NCBI GenBank assembly: GCA_020446675.1
Contig: JAGREE010000070.1
Location: 20,376-83,219, forward strand
Origin: Alphaproteobacteria bacterium
GTDB lineage: Bacteria; Pseudomonadota; Alphaproteobacteria; Sphingomonadales; Emcibacteraceae
Direction of reading: 5' to 3'
DNA length: 62,844 nt
In this document: one piece after another, positions 14,491 through 23,499 of the stretch
Position numbering within the stretch: the stretch's first letter is position 1
How the letters are laid out: every line of letters begins with the position of its first letter
Made by a program: the position numbers and the translations under genes
Notes under the pieces: generated by a model
The model's input: the letters and a program-made list of their open reading frames with translations, nothing else
Told to the model about the DNA's origin: nothing
Databases searched by the model: none

Positions 14491-16332
14491 ATGTGCGGAA
14501 TTATTGGAATTATAAGTGAACAGGATGTAGCAAGGCGTATAGTTGAAGGACTTCGCCGGCTCGAATATCGCGGTTATGACAGTGCCGGTGTGGCAACGCT
14601 TTTTAACGGCAAAACCATTGACCGCCGCAGGGCAGAAGGCAAGCTGATCAATCTTGAAAATGAACTGGACAGAAGCGAGCTTCCCGGTCATGTCGGGATC
14701 GGTCATACCCGCTGGGCCACCCATGGTGAGCCGACGGTCAGAAACGCCCATCCCCACGCATCGGAAAAAGTGGCGGTGGTTCATAATGGTATTATTGAAA
14801 ATTTCCGTGAACTACGTGAACGCCTGACCGCCCGGGGGCATAATTTCCTGACCGAAACCGATACGGAAACCATTGTTCACCTGATAACCGATTTTATTGA
14901 TCAGGGCTTAAGCGCCCGTGATGCGGCCAAAGCGGCCCTTGCCGAACTGGAAGGGGCCTTTGCGCTGGCGATTATATTTGAAGGCCAGGAAGACCTGATG
15001 ATCGGGGCGCGTCGTGGCAGCCCGCTTGTGCTTGGGTATGGCACTGGTGAAAATGAAGGCCATGAAATGTATCTTGGGTCTGATGCGATTGCGCTTTCGC
15101 ATTTGACCAACCGGATTTCCTATCTTGATGAAGGGGACCGGGTTGAAATTTCCCGCACGGCTGTACAGGTTTATGATGCATCCGGTGCCCCGGTGTACCG
15201 CGAAATCCACACTGTTGATGCGGCCAGCGGCAATATCGACAAGGGCAATTACAAACATTTCATGATGAAGGAAATATACGAGCAGCCAATGGTGGTGGGC
15301 CAGACTTTGGGGTCGCTGATTGATCCGTTGAACGGCCGGGTGAAAATCACCAATATGCCTTTTGACCTGTCTACCGTTGACCGGGTGACGATTATTGCCT
15401 GCGGCACGTCCTTTTATGCCGCCATGGTGGCAAAATATTGGCTGGAACAGGTCGGCCGCATCAATGTTGATGTTGATATTGCGTCCGAATTCCGTTACCG
15501 CGAACCGGTGATGCCGAATGGTGGCCTTTCGATTTTTATTTCACAGTCGGGGGAAACCGCCGATACGCTGGCGGCGCTTCGCTATGCCAAATCACAGGGG
15601 CAGCATATCCTTTCCATCCTGAATGTGGCACAAAGCTCAATGGAACGGGAAAGCGATTTTGTCCTCTATACCCATGCCGGACCGGAAGTGGGGGTGGCCT
15701 CAACCAAGGCCTTTACCTGTCAGCTGGCGGTGCTGGCCTGTCTGGCGATTGCCCATGCCAAGGCCCGCGGCACCATTGATGAGGACGAGGAAGCACGCCT
15801 TTGTGTTGCTCTATCGGAAGTCCCGGCCCGCATGGCCGAAGTCTTAAACCATGATGATGCGATCCGCAACATGGCGCAGGAAGTCGCCAAAGCCCGCGAT
15901 GTGATCTATCTTGGTCGTGGGCTTGAATATCCGATCGCCATGGAAGGTGCCCTGAAACTTAAGGAAATTTCCTATATCCATGCCGAAGGCTATGCCGCCG
16001 GAGAAATGAAACATGGCCCGATCGCGCTGATTGACAAGGATGTCCCGATCATTGTCATCGCGCCAAGTGGGCGGCTTTATGAAAAAACCGTTTCAAACAT
16101 GCAGGAAGTGATCGCCCGTAAGGGACAGGTTTATTTCTTCACTGATATTGAAGGGGCAAAAACCGACGGCGGCTCCGCTATTGCCACCATCGCGCTACCC
16201 ATGCTTGATGAATTCGTGACGCCGCTGCTTCATGCGATTCCGGTGCAGCTGCTCAGCTATCATGTCGCCGTTGCCAAAGGCACAGACGTTGACCAGCCAA
16301 GGAACCTCGCCAAATCCGTTACGGTTGAGTAG
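14491..16332 (+). CDS. glmS: glutamine-fructose-6-phosphate aminotransferase (isomerizing)
   Basis: 613 residues, close to the 609 of the E. coli enzyme. It makes glucosamine-6-phosphate from fructose-6-phosphate and glutamine. The N-terminal Ntn glutaminase begins MCGIIGII with nucleophile Cys2 and shows RLEYRGYDSAG, GHTRWATHG and HPH. Two SIS isomerase domains follow, with ACGTSFYA and SQSGETADT in the first and EGALKLKEISYIHAEGYAAGEMKHGPIAL in the second. The terminal NLAKSVTVE is the conserved C-tail. AGGG lies about 8 bases before the ATG. No glmS ribozyme-like leader is apparent; the 14-base gap to glmU is too short. Confidence 0.97.
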   Translation: MCGIIGIISEQDVARRIVEGLRRLEYRGYDSAGVATLFNGKTIDRRRAEGKLINLENELDRSELPGHVGIGHTRWATHGEPTVRNAHPHASEKVAVVHNGIIENFRELRERLTARGHNFLTETDTETIVHLITDFIDQGLSARDAAKAALAELEGAFALAIIFEGQEDLMIGARRGSPLVLGYGTGENEGHEMYLGSDAIALSHLTNRISYLDEGDRVEISRTAVQVYDASGAPVYREIHTVDAASGNIDKGNYKHFMMKEIYEQPMVVGQTLGSLIDPLNGRVKITNMPFDLSTVDRVTIIACGTSFYAAMVAKYWLEQVGRINVDVDIASEFRYREPVMPNGGLSIFISQSGETADTLAALRYAKSQGQHILSILNVAQSSMERESDFVLYTHAGPEVGVASTKAFTCQLAVLACLAIAHAKARGTIDEDEEARLCVALSEVPARMAEVLNHDDAIRNMAQEVAKARDVIYLGRGLEYPIAMEGALKLKEISYIHAEGYAAGEMKHGPIALIDKDVPIIVIAPSGRLYEKTVSNMQEVIARKGQVYFFTDIEGAKTDGGSAIATIALPMLDEFVTPLLHAIPVQLLSYHVAVAKGTDVDQPRNLAKSVTVE

Positions 16333-16340
16333 AGCTTTTC

Positions 16341-16426
16341 GTCATACCCGCGCAGGCGGGTATCCATTAATTATCAAATCATATGTGAATTTATGATTCA
16401 TGGACTCCTGCCTTCGCAGGAGTGAC
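16341..16426. repeat. 86-bp dispersed double-hairpin repeat, copy 1
   Basis: Bounded by GTCAT and GTGAC. The left hairpin is ATACCCGC-GCAG-GCGGGTAT (16344-16363) and the right hairpin is ACTCCTGC-CTTC-GCAGGAGT (16404-16423), with an AT-rich centre. The second copy at 50380-50465 has exactly the same length. Located after glmS, where it could also act as an RNA 3' end. Confidence 0.8.
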
Positions 16427-16466
16427 GGTTGAAGAAGCATGGGTGACGATAGAAGATGTAGGAATA

Positions 16467-17018
16467 CTACTCTATATAAATCTTCCCGTCCCTCAGCTTT
16501 TCAAGCAGGGTAACCCAGCCTTTGATATGGGGCTCAAGGCGGCCTTCGCTTATCGCAAATTTTGCGCCGTAAATCACATAATGTGGCAGGACGGTCATGC
16601 CGGAGGCGCGCATGGTTTGCTCGACCGGTCTTAAAAATTCATCAACGGTGTAATTGTTACGGTTGCCGGGGCCGAATTTATCAGCCCCCGACCCGGTGGA
16701 GGTGGCGCAGAGGAAATATTTCCCGATGAATGCTTTTCCTTCCGGTGCATAGGCATGTTTGGAAAGGATCACTTTATCCTGATATTCCTTAATCAATGCG
16801 GGGGTTGAAAACCAATGCATGGGAAACTGGAAAATAATAACATCATGATCAAAAATCCTGGCACATTCCGCATCACTGTCGATTTTAAAGTCGGGGTAAA
16901 GCCGATATAGATCAATGAAGGTAATACCGTCCATGCCGCGCACCGCATCAACCATCGCTTTATTGATGGTGGAGCCGTCATGATGTTCGTGGGCATAAAT
17001 GATCAGAATTTTATTCAT
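16467..17018 (-). CDS. NAD(P)H-dependent oxidoreductase (flavodoxin-fold, KefF/MdaB-like)
   Basis: 183-residue flavoprotein of the NAD(P)H:quinone oxidoreductase (Flavodoxin_2) family. It starts MNKILIIYAHEHHDGSTINKA, the FMN phosphate-binding loop of the family, and has IIFQFPMHWFSTPALIKEYQDKV and a GSGADKFGPGN loop typical of the flavin site. Likely role: two-electron reduction of quinones or electrophiles. Its ATG overlaps the TGA of the upstream CocE-type hydrolase (ATGA), so the two are translated from one mRNA. No Kef potassium channel gene is adjacent, which argues against a dedicated KefF role. Confidence 0.85.
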   Translation of the reverse strand: MNKILIIYAHEHHDGSTINKAMVDAVRGMDGITFIDLYRLYPDFKIDSDAECARIFDHDVIIFQFPMHWFSTPALIKEYQDKVILSKHAYAPEGKAFIGKYFLCATSTGSGADKFGPGNRNNYTVDEFLRPVEQTMRASGMTVLPHYVIYGAKFAISEGRLEPHIKGWVTLLEKLRDGKIYIE

Positions 17019-18868
17019 TGTGCCTCTAAAACCGGCAAAATCACCCGAGATGGCGCGGCCTTGCTGCGGATGACGGTTTGTGTGGTTTTTTTGTAGTCAT
17101 CTATGTCCGCGGTATAAATGTTCATGAACTGCCCCGGGTTACGGTCATATATGGGGAACCAGGTGCTGTGGACCTGAATCATGATTTTATGGCCTTTTTT
17201 AAAGGTATGGAATTTATCACGGATTTCAAAGTTAATATCTGTCGGCTCCCCCGGTGTTACCGGTTCGGGATTGGTGAGGTTATTTCTATATTTCGCGCGC
17301 ATGCCTTCGGCCCCGACCAGCATCTGGTAGCCCGGGTTTTCACCTTCATTCGGAAACACATCAATGATTTTAACGAACCAGTCGGCGTCTGTTCCTGTTG
17401 TTTTTGTGACCAGCTTCGCCAGCACCGGCCCGGCAATGGTGATATCATCTTCCAGCATGTCGCTCTGATAGGTCAGAACATCGCCGCGGGTCGTTTGCAT
17501 CCGCTGGTCTTCGATCCGGTATTCGCCAAGCGCATAGCCGAATTCGATTTTGGTCGAATAGGGTACGGGCTTGTTCGGGTCATTGATATAGCTGTCGGCG
17601 CCGTCCATTTTTGGTGGCTCAAAGGAAAGCTTGAAATTGTCGGTAAGGTATAATGCTTTTTCTTTCATATTTTTTGGCGGCCATTCATTAAACCTGTGCC
17701 ATTTATTGCCGCCGGTTTCAAACATATAGGCTTCGGCTGGCTTATAATCGCCTTTGGTCTTAAGATAAAATTCAAAAAAAGGTATAAGCATATTTTTATT
17801 ATAAAAATCAGAGGTTTGGGAGCCAAACTTAATGTCCCCTATTTTTGATCCGTCACTGCTGCGCCAGCTGCCATGGACCCAGGGCCCGCCAACAAGGGTG
17901 GTTTTATTTTGCGGATTTTTTTCCTCAATCGCGTGGTAAGTGGCAATGGTGCCATAAGGGTCCGGCGCATCAAACCAGCCCATGACAAAAAGGGCCGGTA
18001 AGGTGATATTATTCATGAGTTTTGGCATATTCCGGCGCTGGTAATGGTCATCATAATTGGGGTGGTCGATCACGTCCTGCCATACGCTGGTGAGCTGCCC
18101 GTCGAAATATTTATCATTAATTTTATCAAGCGGGCCTGATTTTAGGAAAAATTCATAGCCCCAGTTGGTGCCGAAATCGGGCTGGACGATTTTTTTGTTT
18201 GGGTCATGGCGGTCGGCGGCGGTGGCTTCGATCATGCTGTGGCTCCACGCCATGCGGGCCATCAGCCGGTTGATGCCGTTGCGGTGGGAATCGTCCCCGA
18301 TGAACGGGTCGCCCGTTGTTGCCTGCGGCGAGACGGCCTTTAACGCCGGGTGAGGGTTGATCATCCCCATCATCGCAAACCAGCCGGGGTGGGATATGCC
18401 CCATTCGCCGACCCGGCCATTGTTATTTTCAATATTCTTAATCAACCAGTCGATGGTGTCATAATTATCGGTGCTTTCATCAACACCGCCCGGTTTATCG
18501 CTTAAGGGGCGGATATCGGAAAAGACCCCTTCGGACATATAGGTGCCACGGGCATCCTGCGTTACGAAAATATAACCGTCCCGTACCATATCAATATGGG
18601 GGCCAAGGGCCGATGCCTTGATATACTCATCCCCATAGGGGCCGGCGGAATAGGGGGTGCGTTGCAATATGATCGGATAGCTTTTTGAATGATCGCGCGG
18701 GGCATAAACAACCGTGTGAAGTCTGATGCCGTCCCGCATCGGGATATCATATTCCGCTTTTTGATAATGTGCTTTTAAATCATATGGTTCCGCCGCCAAT
18801 GTAATGTGCGGTAACACCGCCAGCATCATGATAATGGCCAAAAATCCGATCAGTTTTTTCATTTTCAC
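17015..18868 (-). CDS. secreted CocE/NonD-type hydrolase (peptidase S15 family)
   Basis: 617 residues with a signal peptide (KKLIGFLAIIMMLAVLPHITLA, cleaved near AEPYD), so periplasmic or exported. It has an alpha/beta-hydrolase domain with nucleophile Ser159 in GISHPG (family usual is GxSYxG), a probable acid in MGWFDAPDPYGT and His in GPWVHGSW. The C-terminal jelly-roll domain is typical of X-Pro dipeptidyl-peptidases and cocaine-esterase-like acyl hydrolases. Substrate unknown. His in place of the common Tyr after the nucleophile is a small departure. It is transcribed with the overlapping flavoprotein gene. Confidence 0.88.
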   Translation of the reverse strand: MKMKKLIGFLAIIMMLAVLPHITLAAEPYDLKAHYQKAEYDIPMRDGIRLHTVVYAPRDHSKSYPIILQRTPYSAGPYGDEYIKASALGPHIDMVRDGYIFVTQDARGTYMSEGVFSDIRPLSDKPGGVDESTDNYDTIDWLIKNIENNNGRVGEWGISHPGWFAMMGMINPHPALKAVSPQATTGDPFIGDDSHRNGINRLMARMAWSHSMIEATAADRHDPNKKIVQPDFGTNWGYEFFLKSGPLDKINDKYFDGQLTSVWQDVIDHPNYDDHYQRRNMPKLMNNITLPALFVMGWFDAPDPYGTIATYHAIEEKNPQNKTTLVGGPWVHGSWRSSDGSKIGDIKFGSQTSDFYNKNMLIPFFEFYLKTKGDYKPAEAYMFETGGNKWHRFNEWPPKNMKEKALYLTDNFKLSFEPPKMDGADSYINDPNKPVPYSTKIEFGYALGEYRIEDQRMQTTRGDVLTYQSDMLEDDITIAGPVLAKLVTKTTGTDADWFVKIIDVFPNEGENPGYQMLVGAEGMRAKYRNNLTNPEPVTPGEPTDINFEIRDKFHTFKKGHKIMIQVHSTWFPIYDRNPGQFMNIYTADIDDYKKTTQTVIRSKAAPSRVILPVLEAQ

Positions 18869-18945
18869 TTCCCCTTATTTTGTCTTTAAAGGAGTATCAT
18901 TTTTAATGGTCCATTGTCTATTTCTGATTTTATCCTTATCGTCGC

Positions 18946-18976
18946 TTGACTTTTTGGTCGAGAACGCCACTTTAAT
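18946..18976 (+). promoter_or_regulatory. possible sigma-70 promoter of gor
   Basis: TTGACT at 18946-18951 and TTTAAT at 18971-18976 are separated by 19 bases, slightly long for a housekeeping promoter. They lie about 25-50 bases upstream of the gor ATG and are the best-placed pair in the gap. Confidence 0.35.
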
Positions 18977-18998
18977 GAATAAGAAAATTTAAGGATAA

Positions 18999-20354
18999 AT
19001 GAAAATGTATGACTATGATTTCTTTGTAATTGGGGCCGGTTCCGGCGGGGTACGGGCAAGTCGGATGGCGGCAACTTACGGGGCAAAAGTCGGCCTTGCC
19101 GAAGATTACCGCGTGGGGGGCACCTGTGTTATACGGGGGTGCGTTCCTAAAAAACTGTTTGTTTATGCGTCTGAATATTCGGCTCATTTCAGGGATGCGG
19201 TCGGTTTCGGCTGGTCGGAAGGAAATCATGATTTTGACTGGAAAACCTTAAAAGCCAATAAGGATAAGGAAATTGACCGCCTCGAAGGGCTTTATGGCAA
19301 AAACCTTGATAATCATAAGGTTGAAATTATCAAAGCGCGGGCAAAGCTTCTGGACAAGCACACCATTGAGCTTACAGATGAAGGGGGCAGTCGGACGGTA
19401 ACGGCCGACAAAATTCTGATCGCGACCGGGGCATGGCCGTCATACCCGGATATTCCGGGCATTGAATATGCCATTTCATCCAACGAGGTTTTTGAATTTG
19501 ATGAGCTGCCAAAGAAAATAACCGTTGTTGGTGGCGGCTATATTGCCGTTGAAATGGCCGGGATTTTCAATGGACTTGGTGTTGAAACAGCGCTTCTTTA
19601 CCGCGGAGAGGAAATTTTGCGCGGCTTTGATCTGGAAATCCGCACCAAGCTGCGTGATGAAATGGTCAAAAAAGGCATTGATGTGCGCATTCATCATGAT
19701 GTTGATGAAATTCTGAAAAATGGTGACAAATATATTTTAAGACTAAGCGATGGTAATGAAATGGCAACGGATTGCGTGCTTTATGCTACCGGTCGCCAGG
19801 CCAACAGCAGAAATATCGGACTTGAGGAGCTTGGTGTGGAAATGAAGGAAAATGGCGACATTATCGTTGATGACTATTATCGCACCAATGTTGATAATAT
19901 CTTTGCCGTTGGTGACGTGACCGGAGGAATGCAGCTGACCCCGATTGCTATCAAAGAGGGGGCGGCGCTGGCAGCGACCCAGTTTAATAACAAGCCAACA
20001 TTCGTAAATTATGATAATATACCCACAGCGATCTTTTCCCAGCCGCCAATTGGCACCGTCGGACTGTCGGAGGAAGAGGCGCGCGAAAAATATGGCGATG
20101 ATTTAAAAGTTTACCGCAGCGAATATAAATCGATGAAATTTACCCTTGCCGGGCGTGATGAAAGATCGCTGATTAAATTGCTGGTTGACGGGGAAACGGA
20201 CAAGGTTGTCGGTGCCCATATGATCGGCCCGGACAGTGCCGAAATTATACAGGGCATTGCCATTGCCCTGAAAGTCGGTGCGACCAAGGCGCAATTTGAT
20301 GATACGGTTGCGGTGCATCCGTCATCGGCGGAAGAATTTGTTTTAATGAAGTAA
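18999..20354 (+). CDS. gor: glutathione-disulfide reductase
   Basis: 451-residue FAD-dependent pyridine nucleotide-disulphide oxidoreductase that regenerates glutathione with NADPH. It shows the FAD dinucleotide fold (VIGAGSGGVRAS), the redox disulphide in GGTCVIRGCVPKK (Cys43 and Cys48, the glutathione-reductase CVxxGCxPKK pattern), an NAD(P)-binding VVGGGYIAVE, the second FAD motif IFAVGDVTGGMQLTP, and the C-terminal base in HPSSAEEF. AAGGA precedes the ATG. It is divergent from the CocE-type gene and is likely a monocistronic stress gene. Confidence 0.94.
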   Translation: MKMYDYDFFVIGAGSGGVRASRMAATYGAKVGLAEDYRVGGTCVIRGCVPKKLFVYASEYSAHFRDAVGFGWSEGNHDFDWKTLKANKDKEIDRLEGLYGKNLDNHKVEIIKARAKLLDKHTIELTDEGGSRTVTADKILIATGAWPSYPDIPGIEYAISSNEVFEFDELPKKITVVGGGYIAVEMAGIFNGLGVETALLYRGEEILRGFDLEIRTKLRDEMVKKGIDVRIHHDVDEILKNGDKYILRLSDGNEMATDCVLYATGRQANSRNIGLEELGVEMKENGDIIVDDYYRTNVDNIFAVGDVTGGMQLTPIAIKEGAALAATQFNNKPTFVNYDNIPTAIFSQPPIGTVGLSEEEAREKYGDDLKVYRSEYKSMKFTLAGRDERSLIKLLVDGETDKVVGAHMIGPDSAEIIQGIAIALKVGATKAQFDDTVAVHPSSAEEFVLMK

Positions 20355-20422
20355 TGCTTCACAAGGCGGCATAAAAGCCTTATAGAGTGCTGTAATTGAC
20401 GAAAAATGATGGAATTTGAATA

Positions 20423-21808
20423 ATGACGAAGAAATGGACCCCTGATAGCTGGAGATCAATGCCAATCCGCCAGGTGCCGACTTATCCGGACGAAGCCAAG
20501 CTTGCGGAAGTGGAAGCAGAACTGAGAAGACTGCCGCCGCTGGTATTTGCAGGTGAGGCACGACGCCTGAAAAAGCAACTTGGTGATGTGGCCAAAGGAA
20601 ACGCTTTTTTGCTGCAAGGTGGTGACTGCGCCGAGAGTTTCGCCGAATTCCATGCCGATAAAATCCGTGATACGTTTCGCGTTCTTCTGCAAATGTCCGT
20701 TGCGCTGACCTTTGCCGCATCCTGCCCGATTGTTAAGGTGGGTCGTATGGCCGGGCAGTATGCCAAGCCAAGAAGCGCTGATATGGAAACGAAAAATGGT
20801 GTCAGCCTGCCAAGTTACCGCGGCGATAATATTAATGGCATCAGCTTTGATGAACAATCAAGAATACCTGATCCTCAACGCATGATCAGGGGTTATTCGC
20901 AAGCCTCATCAACGCTTAACCTGTTGCGTGCTTTTGCCCAAGGGGGCTATGCCAACCTAAGAAAAGTACATCAATGGAATCTTGATTTCGTTGGTGGTGG
21001 TGAAGCGGTAGAGAAATATCAGGACCTTGCCGACCGGATTGATGAAGCCCTTTCCTTCATGGAAGCGTGCGGCATTGATCCGAACAGCAATGCGCTTCAG
21101 GGGACCGATTTCTATGTTTCGCACGAGGCTTTACTGCTTCGTTATGAAGAGGCCCTGACCCGCGTGGACAGCACAACCGGTGACTGGTACGACACTTCGG
21201 GCCACATGCTTTGGATCGGGGATCGTACCCGCATCCTGGGTGAAGCCCATGTTGAATTCCTGCGCGGTATTCAAAACCCGCTTGGCATTAAAGTGGGACC
21301 GAAAACCGATCTTGATGAACTGATCAAAATTCTTGATCTGCTTAACCCGGAAAATGAAGCAGGCCGCATTACCCTGATCTGCCGGATGGGCGCGGGGATT
21401 ATCGAAGACAAGCTGCCTGCTGTTATAAAACGGGTTGAAAGCGAAGGGAAAACCGTTGTCTGGTCGTCTGATCCGATGCATGGCAATACCATCACCGCTG
21501 CCGGCGGGTTCAAAACCCGTCCGTTTGAAGATGTGCTGACCGAAATCCGCCGCTTTTTCAGAATTCACCGCAGCATGGGAACTTATGCAGGTGGGGTTCA
21601 TTTTGAAATGACCGGTCAGAATGTGACCGAATGTACCGGCGGGGCCGAAGCGATTACCGAAGAAAAGCTTGCCGACAGATACCGCACACATTGTGATCCG
21701 CGCCTGAACGCAAGCCAAAGTCTTGAACTCGCGTTCCTGATTGCTGAAGGGCTTAAGGAAGAACGACTTGAGCGGGCAAAAGAATTAAAAGCAGCCGCGG
21801 CGCGCTAA
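20423..21808 (+). CDS. class II 3-deoxy-7-phosphoheptulonate synthase
   Basis: 461-residue class II (plant/Mycobacterium-like) DAHP synthase that condenses phosphoenolpyruvate and erythrose-4-phosphate, the first step of aromatic biosynthesis. Family hallmarks visible are [30 protein letters not shown] with the metal-binding Cys, [43 protein letters not shown] and [18 protein letters not shown]. Class II enzymes are usual in alphaproteobacteria. The start has only a weak upstream GGAA. nadE follows after 18 bases on the same strand. Confidence 0.95.
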   Translation: MTKKWTPDSWRSMPIRQVPTYPDEAKLAEVEAELRRLPPLVFAGEARRLKKQLGDVAKGNAFLLQGGDCAESFAEFHADKIRDTFRVLLQMSVALTFAASCPIVKVGRMAGQYAKPRSADMETKNGVSLPSYRGDNINGISFDEQSRIPDPQRMIRGYSQASSTLNLLRAFAQGGYANLRKVHQWNLDFVGGGEAVEKYQDLADRIDEALSFMEACGIDPNSNALQGTDFYVSHEALLLRYEEALTRVDSTTGDWYDTSGHMLWIGDRTRILGEAHVEFLRGIQNPLGIKVGPKTDLDELIKILDLLNPENEAGRITLICRMGAGIIEDKLPAVIKRVESEGKTVVWSSDPMHGNTITAAGGFKTRPFEDVLTEIRRFFRIHRSMGTYAGGVHFEMTGQNVTECTGGAEAITEEKLADRYRTHCDPRLNASQSLELAFLIAEGLKEERLERAKELKAAAAR

Positions 21809-21826
21809 AAAGGACCGATATGCCAG

Positions 21827-23491
21827 ATGGCCAGTGCACTCGCAATCGCAATAGCGACTATAAACCCCGTTGTCGGGGATATTGACGGTAATGCCGCACG
21901 CATCCTAAAGGTGCGTGAGCAGACACCTGATGCCGATCTGATTGTCTATAGCGAACTTGTGCTTGTTGGTTACCCGCCTGAAGATCTTGTTTTAAAACCA
22001 TCCTTCCAGCGAGATGCCATGGATAAGGCCGTCGAGCTGGCGAAGCTGACCAATGATGGTGGCCCGGCTATGCTGATCGGCTCACTCTGGATTGAGGGGG
22101 GCAAGCTTTATAACAGCTCGCTCCTGCTGGCTAATGGTACTATAGCCGCAATCCGCCATAAACGTGACCTTCCCAATTACGGTGTGTTCGATGAAAAACG
22201 GGTTTTTGAAAGTGGTCCGTGCCCGGAACCTATTGATTTTAAAGGGGTTAAGCTTGGCGTTCTAACTTGCGAAGATCTTTGGTGGGAAACGGTCACCGAA
22301 TATCTGAAAAACCGCCATGCGGAAATCCTGATTTCCCTGAATGGCTCGCCGTACGATTTGCCAAAATCAGAAGACCGCTACCAGAATGGCCGTGACCGGG
22401 TGGCGCAGGCGGCTATTCCGCTCATTTATACCAATCAGGTCGGCGGACAGGATGAACTTGTCTTTGACGGCGAAGCATTCGTAATGGACAAAGACGGCAA
22501 TGTGATTGTGCGCCAGCCCGCTTTTTTGGAAGCAACCACCATGACGACATGGGAAAAAGCGGCAGACGGCAGCTGGTATTGTGTGCCACAGGAAATACCG
22601 CCAAAAAATGACCGCCTGACCGATATTTATCAGGCGATGATGATCGGCACTCGTGATTATGTGAATAAAAACCGTTTTCCGGGTGTGATTATCGGCATGT
22701 CCGGTGGCATTGACAGTGCGCTCAGTGCCATTATTGCCGTTGATGCACTGGGGGCGGACCGGGTGCATCTGGTGATGATGCCGTCAAAATATACATCCGA
22801 AGAAAGCCTGATTGACGCGGCGGATGCGGCGCGGATGATTGGCTGTAAAATTGACAATATCCCGATCAATGACGGGGTGGTCGCTTTTGAAAAAATGATG
22901 GCCGGGTCATTTGCCGGTACATCAAGCGATCTGACGGAAGAAAATATTCAGTCAAGAATCCGGGCTGTGATCCTGATGGGACTGAGCAATAAATTTGGTA
23001 AAATGGTGCTGACCACCGGCAACAAATCGGAAATGTCGGTGGGGTATGCGACCATTTATGGTGATATGTGTGGTGGCTATAACGCGCTGAAGGATATTTA
23101 TAAACTCGATGTTTATAAAATAAGCGAATGGCGCAATCAGAACCACCCGACAGGCGGGCTTGGACCGCGCGGGCAGATCATGCCCTATAATATCATAAAA
23201 AAACCGCCAACCGCGGAGCTTCGTCCGGATCAGAAAGACCAGGACAGCCTGCCACCCTATGAGGTGCTGGATGATATTCTTGAATGTCTGATTGAACGGG
23301 AAATGGGAACAAAAGAGATTATTGCCCGCGGTCATGATGCCGAGACGGTTGCGAGGATACAAAATCTGCTTTATACCGCAGAATATAAAAGACGACAGGC
23401 ACCCCCGGGTGTTAAAATATCCGAAAAGAATTTTGGCCGTGACAGGCGCTATCCCATTACCAATGGGTACCGAGATAAAAAAGATAAATAG
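21827..23491 (+). CDS. nadE: glutamine-dependent NAD+ synthetase
   Basis: 554 residues with two domains. The N-terminal nitrilase-like glutaminase carries the Glu43-Lys112-Cys148 triad (VYSELVLVGYP, RHKRDLPN, LTCEDLWW). The C-terminal ATP-pyrophosphatase domain has the SGGIDS P-loop (about 292-297) and TTGNKSEMSVGYATIYGDMCGGY. It converts nicotinic acid adenine dinucleotide to NAD+ using glutamine-derived ammonia. An ATG at 21820 is in a different frame; the ATG at 21827 gives the family N-terminus. It is separated from gltX by only 8 bases, so co-transcription is likely. Confidence 0.96.
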   Translation: MASALAIAIATINPVVGDIDGNAARILKVREQTPDADLIVYSELVLVGYPPEDLVLKPSFQRDAMDKAVELAKLTNDGGPAMLIGSLWIEGGKLYNSSLLLANGTIAAIRHKRDLPNYGVFDEKRVFESGPCPEPIDFKGVKLGVLTCEDLWWETVTEYLKNRHAEILISLNGSPYDLPKSEDRYQNGRDRVAQAAIPLIYTNQVGGQDELVFDGEAFVMDKDGNVIVRQPAFLEATTMTTWEKAADGSWYCVPQEIPPKNDRLTDIYQAMMIGTRDYVNKNRFPGVIIGMSGGIDSALSAIIAVDALGADRVHLVMMPSKYTSEESLIDAADAARMIGCKIDNIPINDGVVAFEKMMAGSFAGTSSDLTEENIQSRIRAVILMGLSNKFGKMVLTTGNKSEMSVGYATIYGDMCGGYNALKDIYKLDVYKISEWRNQNHPTGGLGPRGQIMPYNIIKKPPTAELRPDQKDQDSLPPYEVLDDILECLIEREMGTKEIIARGHDAETVARIQNLLYTAEYKRRQAPPGVKISEKNFGRDRRYPITNGYRDKKDK

Positions 23492-23499
23492 GAAACAGA

